This document shows positions 1 through 8,647 of a DNA stretch of 64,000 nt, piece by piece. The DNA lies in contig NZ_CP014943.1 in NCBI RefSeq assembly GCF_002077175.1, positions 4,650,001-4,714,000 of the forward strand, in the 5' to 3' direction. The notes under the pieces are model-generated. The model was not told the origin of the DNA, did not search any database, and saw nothing but the letters and a program-made list of their open reading frames with translations. Numbering within the stretch: the first letter of the stretch is position 1; each line of letters opens with the position of its first letter. The position numbers and the translations under genes are program-made. The DNA is from Colwellia sp. PAMC 21821 (GTDB taxonomy: Bacteria > Pseudomonadota > Gammaproteobacteria > Enterobacterales > Alteromonadaceae).

Positions 1-234
1 GCCATGGGTGCTTTGTACCTCTTTGTTAAGGTTGATTTGGAAAAGTTTAACATCAGCGATGATGAGAAAATGATTTTAGATTTACTTAAGCAAGAAAAAA
101 TACTGTTAGTGCATGGACGAGCATTTAATATTAAGCAAAAAAATTATTTCCGCTTAGTGTTTTTACCTCATGTAGATGAAATGAAGCCGGCCCTAGAAAA
201 GCTAGCAAATTTTTTCAGCACTTACCGTCAATAA
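1..234 (+). CDS. alaA: C-terminal part of alanine transaminase AlaA (truncated by window edge)
   Basis: This is the last 77 codons of a fold-type I PLP aminotransferase; the frame is open from base 1, so the gene begins outside the window. The segment GALYLFVKVD followed by a QEKILLVHGRAFN-like stretch and a final LANFFSTYRQ matches what I recall of the AlaA (YfbQ) C-terminus, which makes alanine from glutamate and pyruvate in the cytoplasm. AlaA is next to yfbR in E. coli and the next gene here is yfbR, which supports the call. Catalytic residues are not in view. Confidence rests on the tail motif and the neighbour. Confidence 0.88.
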   Translation, partial: AMGALYLFVKVDLEKFNISDDEKMILDLLKQEKILLVHGRAFNIKQKNYFRLVFLPHVDEMKPALEKLANFFSTYRQ

Positions 235-267
235 ATTTGTAAAAACAACTCATATTAAGGTCGAATA

Positions 268-873
268 ATGCAAAGTACTTTTCTCGCATGGATGTTCAGA
301 ATGCCGCTAATTAAACGCTGGGCTTTAATGTTTTGCGTTAAGCCAGAAAATGTTGCCGAGCATTCTCACCAAGTTGCCATTGTTGCGCATTTATTAGCGG
401 TGATTAAAAATGAGAAATTTAATGGCGACATTAATGCCGATAAAGTCGCTACAATCGCGCTTTATCATGAGGCAAGCGAAACTCGGTTTGGCGATATAGT
501 TAGCCCAACGAAGTATGCTAATCCTGAGATTGCTCGTGAGTTTAAAAAGATTGAATATATAGCTGAAAAACAATGTCTTGAGTCTTTACCTGAAGAATTT
601 CAAGCGATGTTTTCCGATATAATTGTGCAAGACAATGTTGACGAGCAATACAAAAAAATTGTTAAAGCGGCTGATATTTTAGTGGCTTATATTAAAGCGC
701 TTGACGAATTAAACCATCAAAACCATGAGTTTGACCATGTAAAAGAGCGTTTAGAATTAAAACTAGCGACACTTAAACTGCAAATGCCGGAAGTGGAATA
801 CTTTATGTCGGTTTTTCTAAAGTCATGTTCCGCAACGGTTGATAAACTCACCGAGGTGCAAACAAAAAAGTAG
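268..873 (+). CDS. yfbR: 5'-deoxynucleotidase YfbR (HD domain)
   Basis: A cytoplasmic HD-fold phosphohydrolase of 201 residues, the usual YfbR length, which removes phosphate from deoxynucleoside 5'-monophosphates. R17-W18 correspond to the substrate-discriminating Arg-Trp pair of the E. coli enzyme. EHSHQVA (E31-A37) gives the first metal histidine, H32. The HD doublet appears as H67-E68 within LYHEASE, so the metal-binding Asp is a Glu here. A later Asp lies in the KAADILVAY stretch near residue 136. ATG start with an AAGG-containing stretch upstream. It follows alaA by 33 bp, as in enterics, probably in one transcript. The family call is firm; the HE variant may alter metal choice. Confidence 0.92.
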   Translation: MQSTFLAWMFRMPLIKRWALMFCVKPENVAEHSHQVAIVAHLLAVIKNEKFNGDINADKVATIALYHEASETRFGDIVSPTKYANPEIAREFKKIEYIAEKQCLESLPEEFQAMFSDIIVQDNVDEQYKKIVKAADILVAYIKALDELNHQNHEFDHVKERLELKLATLKLQMPEVEYFMSVFLKSCSATVDKLTEVQTKK

Positions 874-910
874 CCTTGTATAACTGGCAATAATTGCAGA
901 AAATATAACT

Positions 911-1094
911 ATCAGCATGGCTTTGAGCACAATTAACAATAAAGCTGTCAGCATGGCTTTGTGCACAATTAACAATAAAGCTATCAGCATGGCTTTGTGC
1001 ACAATTAACAATAAAGCTGTCAGCATGGCTTTGTGCACAATTAACAATAAAGCTGTCAGCATGGCTTTGTGCACAATTAACAATAAAGCTATCA
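911..1094 (+). repeat. 36-bp tandem repeat, five units
   Basis: Five head-to-tail 36-bp units start at 911, 947, 983, 1019 and 1055, followed by a 4-base partial unit. Units differ by A or G at the first base, and unit 1 has one further change (TTGAGCACAA instead of TTGTGCACAA). Each of units 2-5 carries the perfect 10-bp palindrome TTGTGCACAA, at 959, 995, 1031 and 1067. Because 36 is divisible by 3, the array is open in a frame on both strands (12-residue repeats such as MALCTINNKAVS), but no start signal or family supports translation. It lies between yfbR and the PqiA-like gene. Confidence 0.95.
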
Positions 1095-1145
1095 CAATAA
1101 CTAGTCGCAATTTATTTAATTGTGCTTGGAAAACGTAATCACATT

Positions 1146-1739
1146 ATGATTAAGAAACATGTAGGATTTTTCTTCAACCTTGTTGCTATGGGCTTATTTA
1201 TTCCGGGTATTTTATTACCTATGTTTTCACTAAACATGGCCATGACCGCCAATGTGAGTGGCGCAAAAATAACCAATACTTTAATCGATAAAAACTTGTC
1301 TTTATTGCAAACAATACAAGAGCTTTGGCAAGATGAACGCCTATTAGTAGCGCTATTAATTTTTGCTTTTTCGGTGTGTATTCCCGTGGTGAAATTTATT
1401 TTACTGACTCTCGCTTACATTAAAAAACACACCCGATTAGAAGTCATCGTTTATAACGTGATTAGCAAAATTGGTAAATGGTCAATGGCCGACGTTTTTG
1501 TTGTGGCTATTTTTCTTGCCGTGCTATCGACCAACCACGCAGAAACAGCCACTCAACAACAAATGGCAATATTTGGCTTTAAGTTAGACTTTATTGTGAG
1601 CAGCGAAACCTTATCAGCTTTAGGCCCTGGCTTTTTTTACTTCACGGGCTATTGCCTGTTATCGTTATTAGGTACCGCTATTAGCAGCAGTAGCACAAGA
1701 ACTAAATTAGTATCAACACCATCTTCGGTTGAGCCATAA
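1146..1739 (+). CDS. PqiA-like (paraquat-inducible protein A family) inner membrane protein
   Basis: About 197 residues with four predicted membrane helices: one near residues 7-27, then pairs around the KFILLTLAYIKK and MADVFVVAIFLAVLS segments, and one near the C-terminus. The pattern GKWSMADVFVVAIFLA is the characteristic PqiA-domain motif (W-S-M-x-D-V-F). It has one PqiA domain, while classical PqiA has two, and no MCE-domain PqiB follows, so a role in inter-membrane lipid transport is not supported by context. ATG at 1146 is chosen over an in-frame GTG at 1122 because the membrane domain begins directly after it. The 36-bp repeat array ends about 50 bp upstream. Confidence 0.8.
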   Translation: MIKKHVGFFFNLVAMGLFIPGILLPMFSLNMAMTANVSGAKITNTLIDKNLSLLQTIQELWQDERLLVALLIFAFSVCIPVVKFILLTLAYIKKHTRLEVIVYNVISKIGKWSMADVFVVAIFLAVLSTNHAETATQQQMAIFGFKLDFIVSSETLSALGPGFFYFTGYCLLSLLGTAISSSSTRTKLVSTPSSVEP

Positions 1740-1818
1740 CTAGATGAACACTGTTGAATAGTGCACATAAGTTTGTAGATAATCGCTATACTTAAACGTC
1801 TAGTAAAAGAAGTATTTT

Positions 1819-2050
1819 ATGACCATCCAAATCATAATATGACAAATTTATTCGCCCAGTTAGGCATTAAAAATAGTGATGAGAAAATTGAAATTTCTAT
1901 TGCCTTACACCGCGGTATTCCTGAAAAGAGCAGCTTGCTGACGCTGATTTTTGGAGCACGTCTCAAAAGCAATTCTTAATAAAAGCTATAGAGCTGGATT
2001 CAGATTGGAGTGAAGTGGTTGATAGCTTAGACACGCAGTTAAGAGTGTAA
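1819..2050 (+). pseudogene. Frameshifted DUF2789-family gene relic
   Basis: Reading across two frame changes reconstructs a DUF2789-type protein of about 76 residues. ATG at 1819 (AGAAG upstream) must lose frame within two codons to reach HPNHNMTNLFAQLGIKNSDE. A second shift near 1937-1942 moves from EKSSLL into DADFWSTSQKQFL and then DSDWSEVVDSLDTQLRV, ending at the TAA at 2048. These pieces match the known layout of the family (NLF-QLG, DAPFW, DWAEVVDELD-QL). Each break is explained by one missing base. No reading frame covers the whole gene. Sequencing error is possible, but two losses in about 230 bp favour true decay. Confidence 0.7.
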
Positions 2051-2473
2051 TTCACTGACAAAAACACAACAAAATATTTCACCATCGAAGTACAGAGGGA
2101 CACTGTATTACCCGAGAAGAGCCAAACACAGTTAAATAAGATATGCTCAACATTTGACTTATCATTAATCCCCTCCGGTATAGCCAGTGCTTCAATGTTA
2201 AGTCTCTAATCATTTATCATCACCATAGGTTTTAAAGTCATCCCATTGCAACTTCGCGACTGATGGCAATGGAGACTAAGTTTACATTGTGGCTGAACGA
2301 TTTATTGGCAAAAAATCATCATCAAAAGCTTAAAACTTTTATCTATGGGGAACATCAGCTATCGGGAAGCTGCTAAGGGTTTTAATTGTTAAGTCATGTC
2401 CCCTGTAGTCTAAAGCATACAAAAACTTTCAGTATAAATTTTCAAATACTAATGACTTCAGTGTGGCATAAGT
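2051..2473. other. Intergenic stretch without a recognisable gene
   Basis: About 420 bp between the DUF2789 relic and the VF530 gene. Stops interrupt all frames at short intervals. I see no tRNA, terminator or repeat copy. With the relic upstream, it reads as decaying sequence. Confidence 0.5.
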
Positions 2474-2800
2474 CTATTTGCTTTTCGGTGTTGGCCAAAC
2501 AAAGGCAGTGGGCTTGGTGGCAGTTTTTTCTACTGCTGCATTCTGGGCGAGTATGCTCCTGATTAATTTCCCCGTTTCTTTGTGCTTACTACAAAATGTT
2601 TTTAGGTATAAAATTTCAACTCTACTGCGTGCCCAAGGAGTTGTGCGCAGAAATTTCAAACTTGATTTAAGACGAGGCTTATTGGTGAAACAACGAATAT
2701 TAAGTAACTCACCCATCTTATCCCAACCAACTTTTTTCTCTAGTTCGGTTAAAATCTGTTCAAGTTTCACACCGTGTAGCGGATCATTACTATTATTCAT
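2474..2800 (-). CDS. VF530 (DUF2132) family DNA-binding protein
   Basis: 108 residues. The opening DPLHGVKLEQILTELEKKVGW and the core MGELLNIRCFTNKPRLKSSLKFLRTTPWARSRVE are the hallmark of the small VF530 family found in Vibrio, Shewanella and relatives. A structure of the family shows a compact helical fold and DNA binding has been proposed; the cellular role is unknown. The conserved part is roughly residues 8-72. The last 35 residues, with a lysine-rich end (PTPKSK), are extra and probably disordered. The ATG start gives the conserved DPLHGV at its usual distance from the N-terminus. It stands alone with no operon partner. Confidence 0.85.
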   Translation of the reverse strand: MNNSNDPLHGVKLEQILTELEKKVGWDKMGELLNIRCFTNKPRLKSSLKFLRTTPWARSRVEILYLKTFCSKHKETGKLIRSILAQNAAVEKTATKPTAFVWPTPKSK

Positions 2801-3251
2801 AGTCTACCTAAATTCAAAAATAGCATTGTAACAAGTTTCCTAAACATTGACAGACTTATGCGTTTAACTCAGGTAAAAGTGCACGAAGAAATTTATTGGA
2901 AAGTTAATGTCTCAGCGAGTACACAGGAGTCATACACTCCAAACAGAATTGAACATCTCCCTGACTAGCCTCTTCGACACCAAAGCTGACATAGAGGCTA
3001 TTAACCTTGGCAGTTATTCCAACATTGCGTTCTGGCTTAGTTGATCTAAAGCGGGCAATAAATCGATTAGCTAGAATGCATAATACCGCATGTTTTATTA
3101 ACCTACTGTAAAGCTGAGTATCATGTTTTTTGTTACTAGATATCGAAATCAATAAGTATCCTATATGTTTTATTTTTTGCTACTTTTAAGCCTAGGTGTC
3201 ATGTCTAAACTGGTATTAATCAAATAACGACATCGCCTCAAACGAAAACGC
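2801..3251. other. Intergenic stretch, no convincing gene
   Basis: About 450 bp of AT-rich sequence between VF530 and the last gene of the metal island. An 82-codon TTG-started minus-strand frame (2904-3152) has no family resemblance that I recognise and is not called. No clear terminator was seen. Confidence 0.4.
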
Positions 3252-3641
3252 CTAAATAGCCTCATGATTACGATGATCATTATCGTTATGAAATGACACT
3301 TTAATTAAAGCATTTTTCGAAATTTTTTCCGGTAGATCAGCAGTGAAGTAACTACCGTCTTTACGCATCACTCTACGCCGAACTGTTGCTGTAGTATTAA
3401 ATATTAATTCACCTTTCGTGGTGAATACAGCTATATCAACATGCCCTCTTCTAACGGCGAAGCTTTGCGAATATTTCATATGGCCACTCACCTTAACAAC
3501 GCCATTTTGTGCAAATGCAGTAACATTAGCAATTTGCCATCGATGATTTTTTTGATTTTCAATCATCGTATTCACTGGCACGCCTGAGCAACCAGATATT
3601 ACAATTGAAATACTCATTAGAAAGGGAAATAGGTAATTCAT
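3252..3641 (-). CDS. Small lipoprotein at the end of the metal-efflux operon
   Basis: 129 residues with a type II signal peptide: hydrophobic stretch at residues 4-16, then the lipobox ISGC with Cys18 as the lipidated residue. The mature part (about residues 30-129) is basic and beta-rich, includes RRGHVDIAVFTTKGEL, and ends with a His/Asn-rich tail (HNDNDHRNHEA) that could bind metal; that is inference. I do not recognise a named family. It is last in the minus-strand series blaI to lipoprotein, about 80 bp after the DUF6488-type gene. A periplasmic accessory role in metal handling is plausible but unproven. Confidence 0.7.
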   Translation of the reverse strand: MNYLFPFLMSISIVISGCSGVPVNTMIENQKNHRWQIANVTAFAQNGVVKVSGHMKYSQSFAVRRGHVDIAVFTTKGELIFNTTATVRRRVMRKDGSYFTADLPEKISKNALIKVSFHNDNDHRNHEAI

Positions 3642-3722
3642 AATTATATTTTCTCTATGATGCTAAATAGCGTTGTGATTTATAAATAGGTATATTGGGG
3701 AGTGCTACTCCCCTTATTTTAC

Positions 3723-4055
3723 TTAAAATTTCGCTTCAGAATTTACTTGAAGTATTTCACCAGACAACGACATAAAAAAATAAATGCTTTCTTTATTTAC
3801 CTTATTCGATGCGCTGACAATATAGCGGTTAGCTTCTGTAGCATATAAGCTGTAATCATCAATCGATAAGTTCATCCAATTTTCATTCAATTTACCCACG
3901 TTAAAACCAAAATCTTTAAAGGTTAATTGTTGTGTAGTTTTTATCGCTATATTTATAGCGACATTAGGGCTTATTTTTCCATGGTCGCTATGCGCGAACG
4001 CTGCACTTGTATGAAATAAAAAAGTTATAAATAATGTAATAATGAGTTTTTTCAT
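3723..4055 (-). CDS. Secreted DUF6488-like small periplasmic protein
   Basis: 110 residues from the ATG at 4055, which has GGAG 7 bases upstream; an upstream in-frame TTG (4067) is less likely. A Sec signal peptide (MKKLIITLFITFLFHTSAAFA) is followed by AHSDHGK, a His/Asp cluster at the mature N-terminus. The rest resembles short periplasmic proteins seen beside CzcA/CusA pumps and annotated DUF6488; I assign this from memory of pattern and context. It sits between the anchor protein and the lipoprotein in the metal-efflux operon. The HSDH start suggests metal contact, but no function is established. Confidence 0.65.
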   Translation of the reverse strand: MKKLIITLFITFLFHTSAAFAHSDHGKISPNVAINIAIKTTQQLTFKDFGFNVGKLNENWMNLSIDDYSLYATEANRYIVSASNKVNKESIYFFMSLSGEILQVNSEAKF

Positions 4056-4129
4056 TTTGAACTCCAAAGTATTAAAGAAATTAATTTTTTAAGTTATTTG
4101 ATTGCGATATAAACTGGCTTTTGTGGCGT

Positions 4130-4681
4130 TTATTTAAGGCCGTGTGTTAAATATTCACCTTTGACAATTAATTGTACGGTTACTGGCGCATCGGTTATGT
4201 TTTTCCAATACCAACCGTGCGAGCCAGCAAAAGGTGCAGTAAAACTGCCTTTAACTTCGGTTAAGGTCGCTATGGTATAGCTTTCAAAATAACCGCTTTT
4301 GTCACCCTTAGGTTCGCCATGTAAATCAAAGTACAAGGGAGCTCCATCAGTTATCCATTCGTAGGTTAATTTTTGATACTGCTCCATAATAAATTTGTAC
4401 TCTACACCGCGCCCTGCTGGCACAATGACTTCAATTACTTCTGACGAATTTTTTAATTTTTCAGTGCCTTTTTGTGACGTTGGCACAAGATCAGTTTCTG
4501 ACTTAACTTTGTTGAAAACAGTTAAGCCAAGTTTATGTCCGACACCTGTCGGGTCGATATTATATTCAGCGGGTAATATCACGGCGGTGAGTATGATGGC
4601 TGCGAAAATCACACTAAATAAGGTGTATTTTATTAGTGTTGTATTTGACAGTGTAATTGCTTGTGGCGCTTTGTTTTGCAT
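4130..4681 (-). CDS. Membrane-anchored periplasmic protein of metal-efflux loci
   Basis: 183 residues with a single N-terminal membrane helix (about residues 17-37) and a periplasmic domain. GRGVEYKFIMEQYQKLTYEW around residues 90-109 and GSHGWYWKN near residues 153-161 match proteins usually annotated as transmembrane anchor protein next to Czc/Cus RND pumps and HupE-like proteins. ATG with AGAG upstream. It follows hupE by about 57 bp. The biochemical role is unknown; a structural or metal-shuttling part beside HupE and the pump is inferred only from conserved company. Confidence 0.7.
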   Translation of the reverse strand: MQNKAPQAITLSNTTLIKYTLFSVIFAAIILTAVILPAEYNIDPTGVGHKLGLTVFNKVKSETDLVPTSQKGTEKLKNSSEVIEVIVPAGRGVEYKFIMEQYQKLTYEWITDGAPLYFDLHGEPKGDKSGYFESYTIATLTEVKGSFTAPFAGSHGWYWKNITDAPVTVQLIVKGEYLTHGLK

Positions 4682-4738
4682 TGTTATATCTCTTAAAATA
4701 GTTAATTACTGAGTAAAAATTAAAGCTTATTGAATTAT

Positions 4739-5437
4739 TTAGTTAATAAAATAGCCTGTGAGTTGAAAGCCAACTAACATAAATCCGGCACTCATTAATA
4801 AGCAGTTGGTGTTGGTTGCAAAGCGATTAAAGCTGCTGTGTTTGCGCCAAAAGTTAATCACTAAAAGAATAAATGCTAGTGCGGTAAATTGTCCTAATTC
4901 AACACCGACATTAAAGGCAATTAAGTTCGGAATTAGCCCTTCGCTCGGGAGTTGAAACTCTTGTAACTTTGTGGCTAAGCCGAAGCCGTGAAAAAGACCA
5001 AAGATTAAAACCGCAAGCTTAGCGTTGGGTGATTTTCCAAAAATTCTTTTAAAACCACCTAAATTATCAAAGCCTTTATAAACCACTGACAAACCGATAA
5101 TGGCATCAATCATATAGGCATTAACTTGAATATCACTGATCACGCCAAATAGTAAGGTTACGCTATGCCCTAGGGTAAACATGCTGACATACAATAAAAC
5201 ATCGCGACTTTTATATAAAAAGAACAACACGCCCACTAAAAACAACAGGTGGTCGTAACCTGTCACCATATGTTTTGCTCCGGTATACAAAAATGGCATG
5301 ATTTGTATACCGGTATTTTCTAATAAAAATGCCCGTGTACTTTCATCTACACCATGAGCAAACGCTTCAATAGGCAACCATATGGCAAGTAAAGCAATAA
5401 AACTTAACACGCCATATCGCGGTAAAACATTAAACAT
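4739..5437 (-). CDS. HupE/UreJ-family membrane protein
   Basis: 232 residues from the ATG at 5437. That start has AAGGA 8 bases upstream and overlaps the czcA stop by 8 bp, a typical coupled start; longer frames beginning at 5533 are rejected. The product has an N-terminal signal or anchor ending in EAFAHG and about six further helices. Family features are AKHMVTGYDHLLFLVGVLFF, FTLGHSVTLL and FGLFHGFGLA, with His and Asp residues lying in helices that suit metal passage. HupE/UreJ proteins are thought to move nickel or cobalt; this subgroup appears in Czc/Cus loci with unknown substrate. It is translationally coupled to the pump. Confidence 0.85.
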   Translation of the reverse strand: MFNVLPRYGVLSFIALLAIWLPIEAFAHGVDESTRAFLLENTGIQIMPFLYTGAKHMVTGYDHLLFLVGVLFFLYKSRDVLLYVSMFTLGHSVTLLFGVISDIQVNAYMIDAIIGLSVVYKGFDNLGGFKRIFGKSPNAKLAVLIFGLFHGFGLATKLQEFQLPSEGLIPNLIAFNVGVELGQFTALAFILLVINFWRKHSSFNRFATNTNCLLMSAGFMLVGFQLTGYFIN

Positions 5438-8400
5438 TAACAGTTTCCTTAAAGTCATTTTCTTTAGTCGGTGATGCGTTGTTAGATAGCTTTTCATCAC
5501 GATGAAGCAAGCGATATAAAGCAGGGAGAACAAATAAGGTTAAGATGGTAGATGAAATCACCCCTCCGATAACCACCGTAGCTAGTGGGCGTTGAACTTC
5601 TGAGCCAATACCTGTATTTAGCGCCATAGGTACAAAGCCTAATGAGGCAACAAGTGCGGTGGTAAGTACTGGACGAAATCTGGTCAATGCGCCTTCTATA
5701 ATTGCGGTATTTAACACCGCACCTTCACGGCGTAGTTCCCGTATAAAAGACACCATGACCAAGCCATTTAAAATAGCGATACCTGACAATGCAATGAAAC
5801 CAACGGCGGCTGAAATTGAAAAAGGTATATCTCTTAATAACAACGCAAATATGCCGCCAGTTAAGGCTAACGGAACGCCAGTAAAGATGATCATAGAGTC
5901 TTTAAATGAACCTAATGCTAAGAACAGCAAACCAACAATCATGACCAAAGTAATAGGTACAACAATAGACAAACGCTCAGATGCTGATTGAAGCTTTTGA
6001 TAGGTGCCACCATATTCAATCCAATAACCAGAAGGTATTTCTACCGATTGATCAATTGAAGCTTGAATATCTTGAACAAATGAACCTAAGTCTCTGCCCC
6101 TTACGTTTGCCGTAACAACGACTCGGCGTTTACCATTTTCTCTATTGACTTGGTTTACACCTTCTATCAACTCCAGCTCTGCAAGTTCTTGTAATGGCAC
6201 GGCACTGTTATTGCGCAGTTGTATTGGTAAATAAGCTAACGCATCTACGTCAGTTCTCAGGTCTTCAGGCATACGCACCACAATGTCTGATCGTTGATCA
6301 CCTTGATAAAACTTGCCCGCAATGGTGCCACCTAATGCGGTTGCTAATTGCTCTTGGAGTTGCTTAACGCTTATGCCATATTTTGCCAATTGAGCAAGTT
6401 TTGGGTTAATTGTCATCATGGGTAGACCCGTTGTTCTTTCTACCTGTATATCAGCAACGCCTTCAACATTCTCAATAGCGGTGTTTATGCTATTACCTAA
6501 CGCACTTAAGGTTTCAAAGTCATCGCCAAACACTTTTATTGCTAGCTCTGCTCGAACTCCCGCAAGTAACTCATTAAAACGCATCTGTATCGGTTGTAAG
6601 AATTCATATCGATTACCTGGCACAGGCTCAACCACTGCTGCTAACTCTTCGACAAATTGTGCTTTAGGTTTATTGGGGTTTGGCCATTGACTGCGAGGTT
6701 TTAAAATAATAAAGTTATCGGCAACACTTGGTGGTACGGCATCTGTTGCAACATCGGCGGTGCCAATTTTTGCAAATACACGTTCAACTTCAGGCATTTG
6801 ATTTATTTTTTCTTCTAAGGTTTTTTGCAACGCAACGGCTTGCGACAATGAAGTACCCGGAATACGCAAGGCATGCATTGCGATGTCGCCTTCATCAAGG
6901 TTTGGCACAAATTCACTACCCAGTTTGTTGGCAGATAAGCCCGCTAAACCGACAAGTGCTACCGCGAACAATACAACGAACCAGCGAGCTTTAAGTGCAA
7001 GCGTTAACGAGGGGCGATAAAGTGCCAATGATGATTTGATTATGATATTTTCTTTTTCTTTAACGGGTCCTTTGAACAAAATAGCAATGGCTGCTGGCAC
7101 AAAAGTCACGGATAAAAACATTGCGCAACATAGGGCTATGACAACGGTTATCGCCATTGGATGAAACATTTTCCCTTCTACTCCCGTCAGCGCAAAAATA
7201 GGCAAATATACGGCAGTGATAATAAATACACCAAATAATGCTGGGCGAATAACTTCTTTGGTTGCTTCATATACCAGTGCTAAGCGTTCATTAACGGGCA
7301 TAGTGCGGCCATTAGCAGAAGCTGAACTGAGCTTTCTTAAACAGTTCTCAACGATAATAATGGCACCATCAACGAGTAGACCAAAATCTAACGCCCCTAA
7401 ACTCATCAGATTGGCGCTAACGCCTGCTTGTACCATGCCTGTTACGGTCATTAACATAGCAAATGGGATAACCGCAGCAGTAAGTAAGGCAGCTCTCATA
7501 TTGCCTAACAATAAAAACAGTACGACAATAACCAGCAGCGCCCCTTCAAGTAGGTTCATCTTGACTGTATCAAGTGTTTTTTCTACTAATTTAGTACGAT
7601 CATAAACAGCGGTAACCGTAATACCTTTGGGTAAAGTGGTTTTAACTTCTTCTAACTTAATGCCTACGGCTTTAGCGACATTTCGGCTATTTTCACCAAT
7701 GAGCATGAAAACCGTACTCATCACCACTTCTCTGCCGTTTTGGGTTGCTGCACCTGTTCTTAATTCTTTGCCTTCTTGTACTTTAGCGACATCAGAAATT
7801 CGGATCACACTACCGTCGCTAGTGCTAACAGGTATATTAGCGATGTCATCCAAACTTTCTGCTTGTCCGGGAATACGCAATAACCATTGAGCGCCGTTTT
7901 TCTCTATAAAACCGGCACCTTTGTTATCATTGTTATTTTCAATTGCTTGAATAATATCTTGTTGGTTAACCCCAAATGCCAATAGTTTTTTCGGCTCAAA
8001 GGCAACCAGTATTTCACGTTTAAAACCGCCAATAGGGTTAACTTCTACCACACCTTGTACTTGCATTAATTGAGGTCGAATGATCCAATCGTGAACTGTT
8101 CTCAAATCTGTGGGCGTTATCAACGCACCATCATCATTACGTGCATTTGGCTCTGCATCCACGGTAAACATGAAGATTTCACCTAAGCCAGTTGCTATTG
8201 GCCCGAGCTCTGGTTCTAAGCCAAAAGGTAAATCTGATTTTGTCGACACTAAGCGTTCATTCATTAATTGTCTGGCAAAATAGATATCCGTTTCATCACT
8301 AAAAATAGCGGTAACTTGCGATAAGCCATAACGTGAAACAGAACGCGTACTTACTAAATTAGGAATACCGGCCAATGCAGTTTCTAATGGATAAGTAACG

Positions 8401-8591
8401 CGCTGCTCTACTTCAAGCGGCGTGTATCCCGGGGCTTCGGTGTTAATCATCACCTGAACATTAGTGATATCTGGAACGGCATCAATGGGTAACTTAGTAA
8501 AGTTCCATAAACCCAGCCCTGCAAAGGCGAGTACAGCCAACATAATAATTGAGTTTCTACGAATAGAAAATCTGAGTAAATATTCGAGCAT
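5430..8591 (-). CDS. czcA: CzcA-type heavy-metal efflux RND transporter
   Basis: 1053 residues, full length for an HME-family RND pump, which uses proton flux to drive divalent or monovalent metal ions out through a CzcB/CzcC-type channel. The N-terminus (LLRFSIRRN, then WNFTKLPIDAVPDITNVQV) and twelve helices fit. The helix-4 signature DFGLLVDGAIIIVEN (about residues 402-416) is of the Czc type (Zn/Co/Cd/Ni) rather than the AxGxxVDAAIVMIEN form of Cu/Ag pumps. The metal is therefore more likely divalent, which is inference. Upstream is czcB (about 56 bp); downstream hupE overlaps by 8 bp. Confidence 0.93.
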   Translation of the reverse strand: MLEYLLRFSIRRNSIIMLAVLAFAGLGLWNFTKLPIDAVPDITNVQVMINTEAPGYTPLEVEQRVTYPLETALAGIPNLVSTRSVSRYGLSQVTAIFSDETDIYFARQLMNERLVSTKSDLPFGLEPELGPIATGLGEIFMFTVDAEPNARNDDGALITPTDLRTVHDWIIRPQLMQVQGVVEVNPIGGFKREILVAFEPKKLLAFGVNQQDIIQAIENNNDNKGAGFIEKNGAQWLLRIPGQAESLDDIANIPVSTSDGSVIRISDVAKVQEGKELRTGAATQNGREVVMSTVFMLIGENSRNVAKAVGIKLEEVKTTLPKGITVTAVYDRTKLVEKTLDTVKMNLLEGALLVIVVLFLLLGNMRAALLTAAVIPFAMLMTVTGMVQAGVSANLMSLGALDFGLLVDGAIIIVENCLRKLSSASANGRTMPVNERLALVYEATKEVIRPALFGVFIITAVYLPIFALTGVEGKMFHPMAITVVIALCCAMFLSVTFVPAAIAILFKGPVKEKENIIIKSSLALYRPSLTLALKARWFVVLFAVALVGLAGLSANKLGSEFVPNLDEGDIAMHALRIPGTSLSQAVALQKTLEEKINQMPEVERVFAKIGTADVATDAVPPSVADNFIILKPRSQWPNPNKPKAQFVEELAAVVEPVPGNRYEFLQPIQMRFNELLAGVRAELAIKVFGDDFETLSALGNSINTAIENVEGVADIQVERTTGLPMMTINPKLAQLAKYGISVKQLQEQLATALGGTIAGKFYQGDQRSDIVVRMPEDLRTDVDALAYLPIQLRNNSAVPLQELAELELIEGVNQVNRENGKRRVVVTANVRGRDLGSFVQDIQASIDQSVEIPSGYWIEYGGTYQKLQSASERLSIVVPITLVMIVGLLFLALGSFKDSMIIFTGVPLALTGGIFALLLRDIPFSISAAVGFIALSGIAILNGLVMVSFIRELRREGAVLNTAIIEGALTRFRPVLTTALVASLGFVPMALNTGIGSEVQRPLATVVIGGVISSTILTLFVLPALYRLLHRDEKLSNNASPTKENDFKETVNV

Positions 8592-8647
8592 TATTTTTCC
8601 TTTAGCGGTAATACTTTTAACTAAACTGCAAAATTAAAAGTAAACCC

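Noticed and set aside
823..1110. Repeat-encoded peptides on both strands (MALCTINNKAVS and MLTALLLIVHKA units)
   Set aside because: Both frames exist only because the 36-bp unit is a multiple of three; no ribosome site or family supports translation.
2904..3152. 82-codon minus-strand frame with a TTG start and AGGA upstream
   Set aside because: No family resemblance, odd composition, TTG start and no conserved context; not enough to call a gene.
5659..7890. Several open frames antisense to czcA
   Set aside because: Shadows of the RND pump gene with no family resemblance and no start signals.
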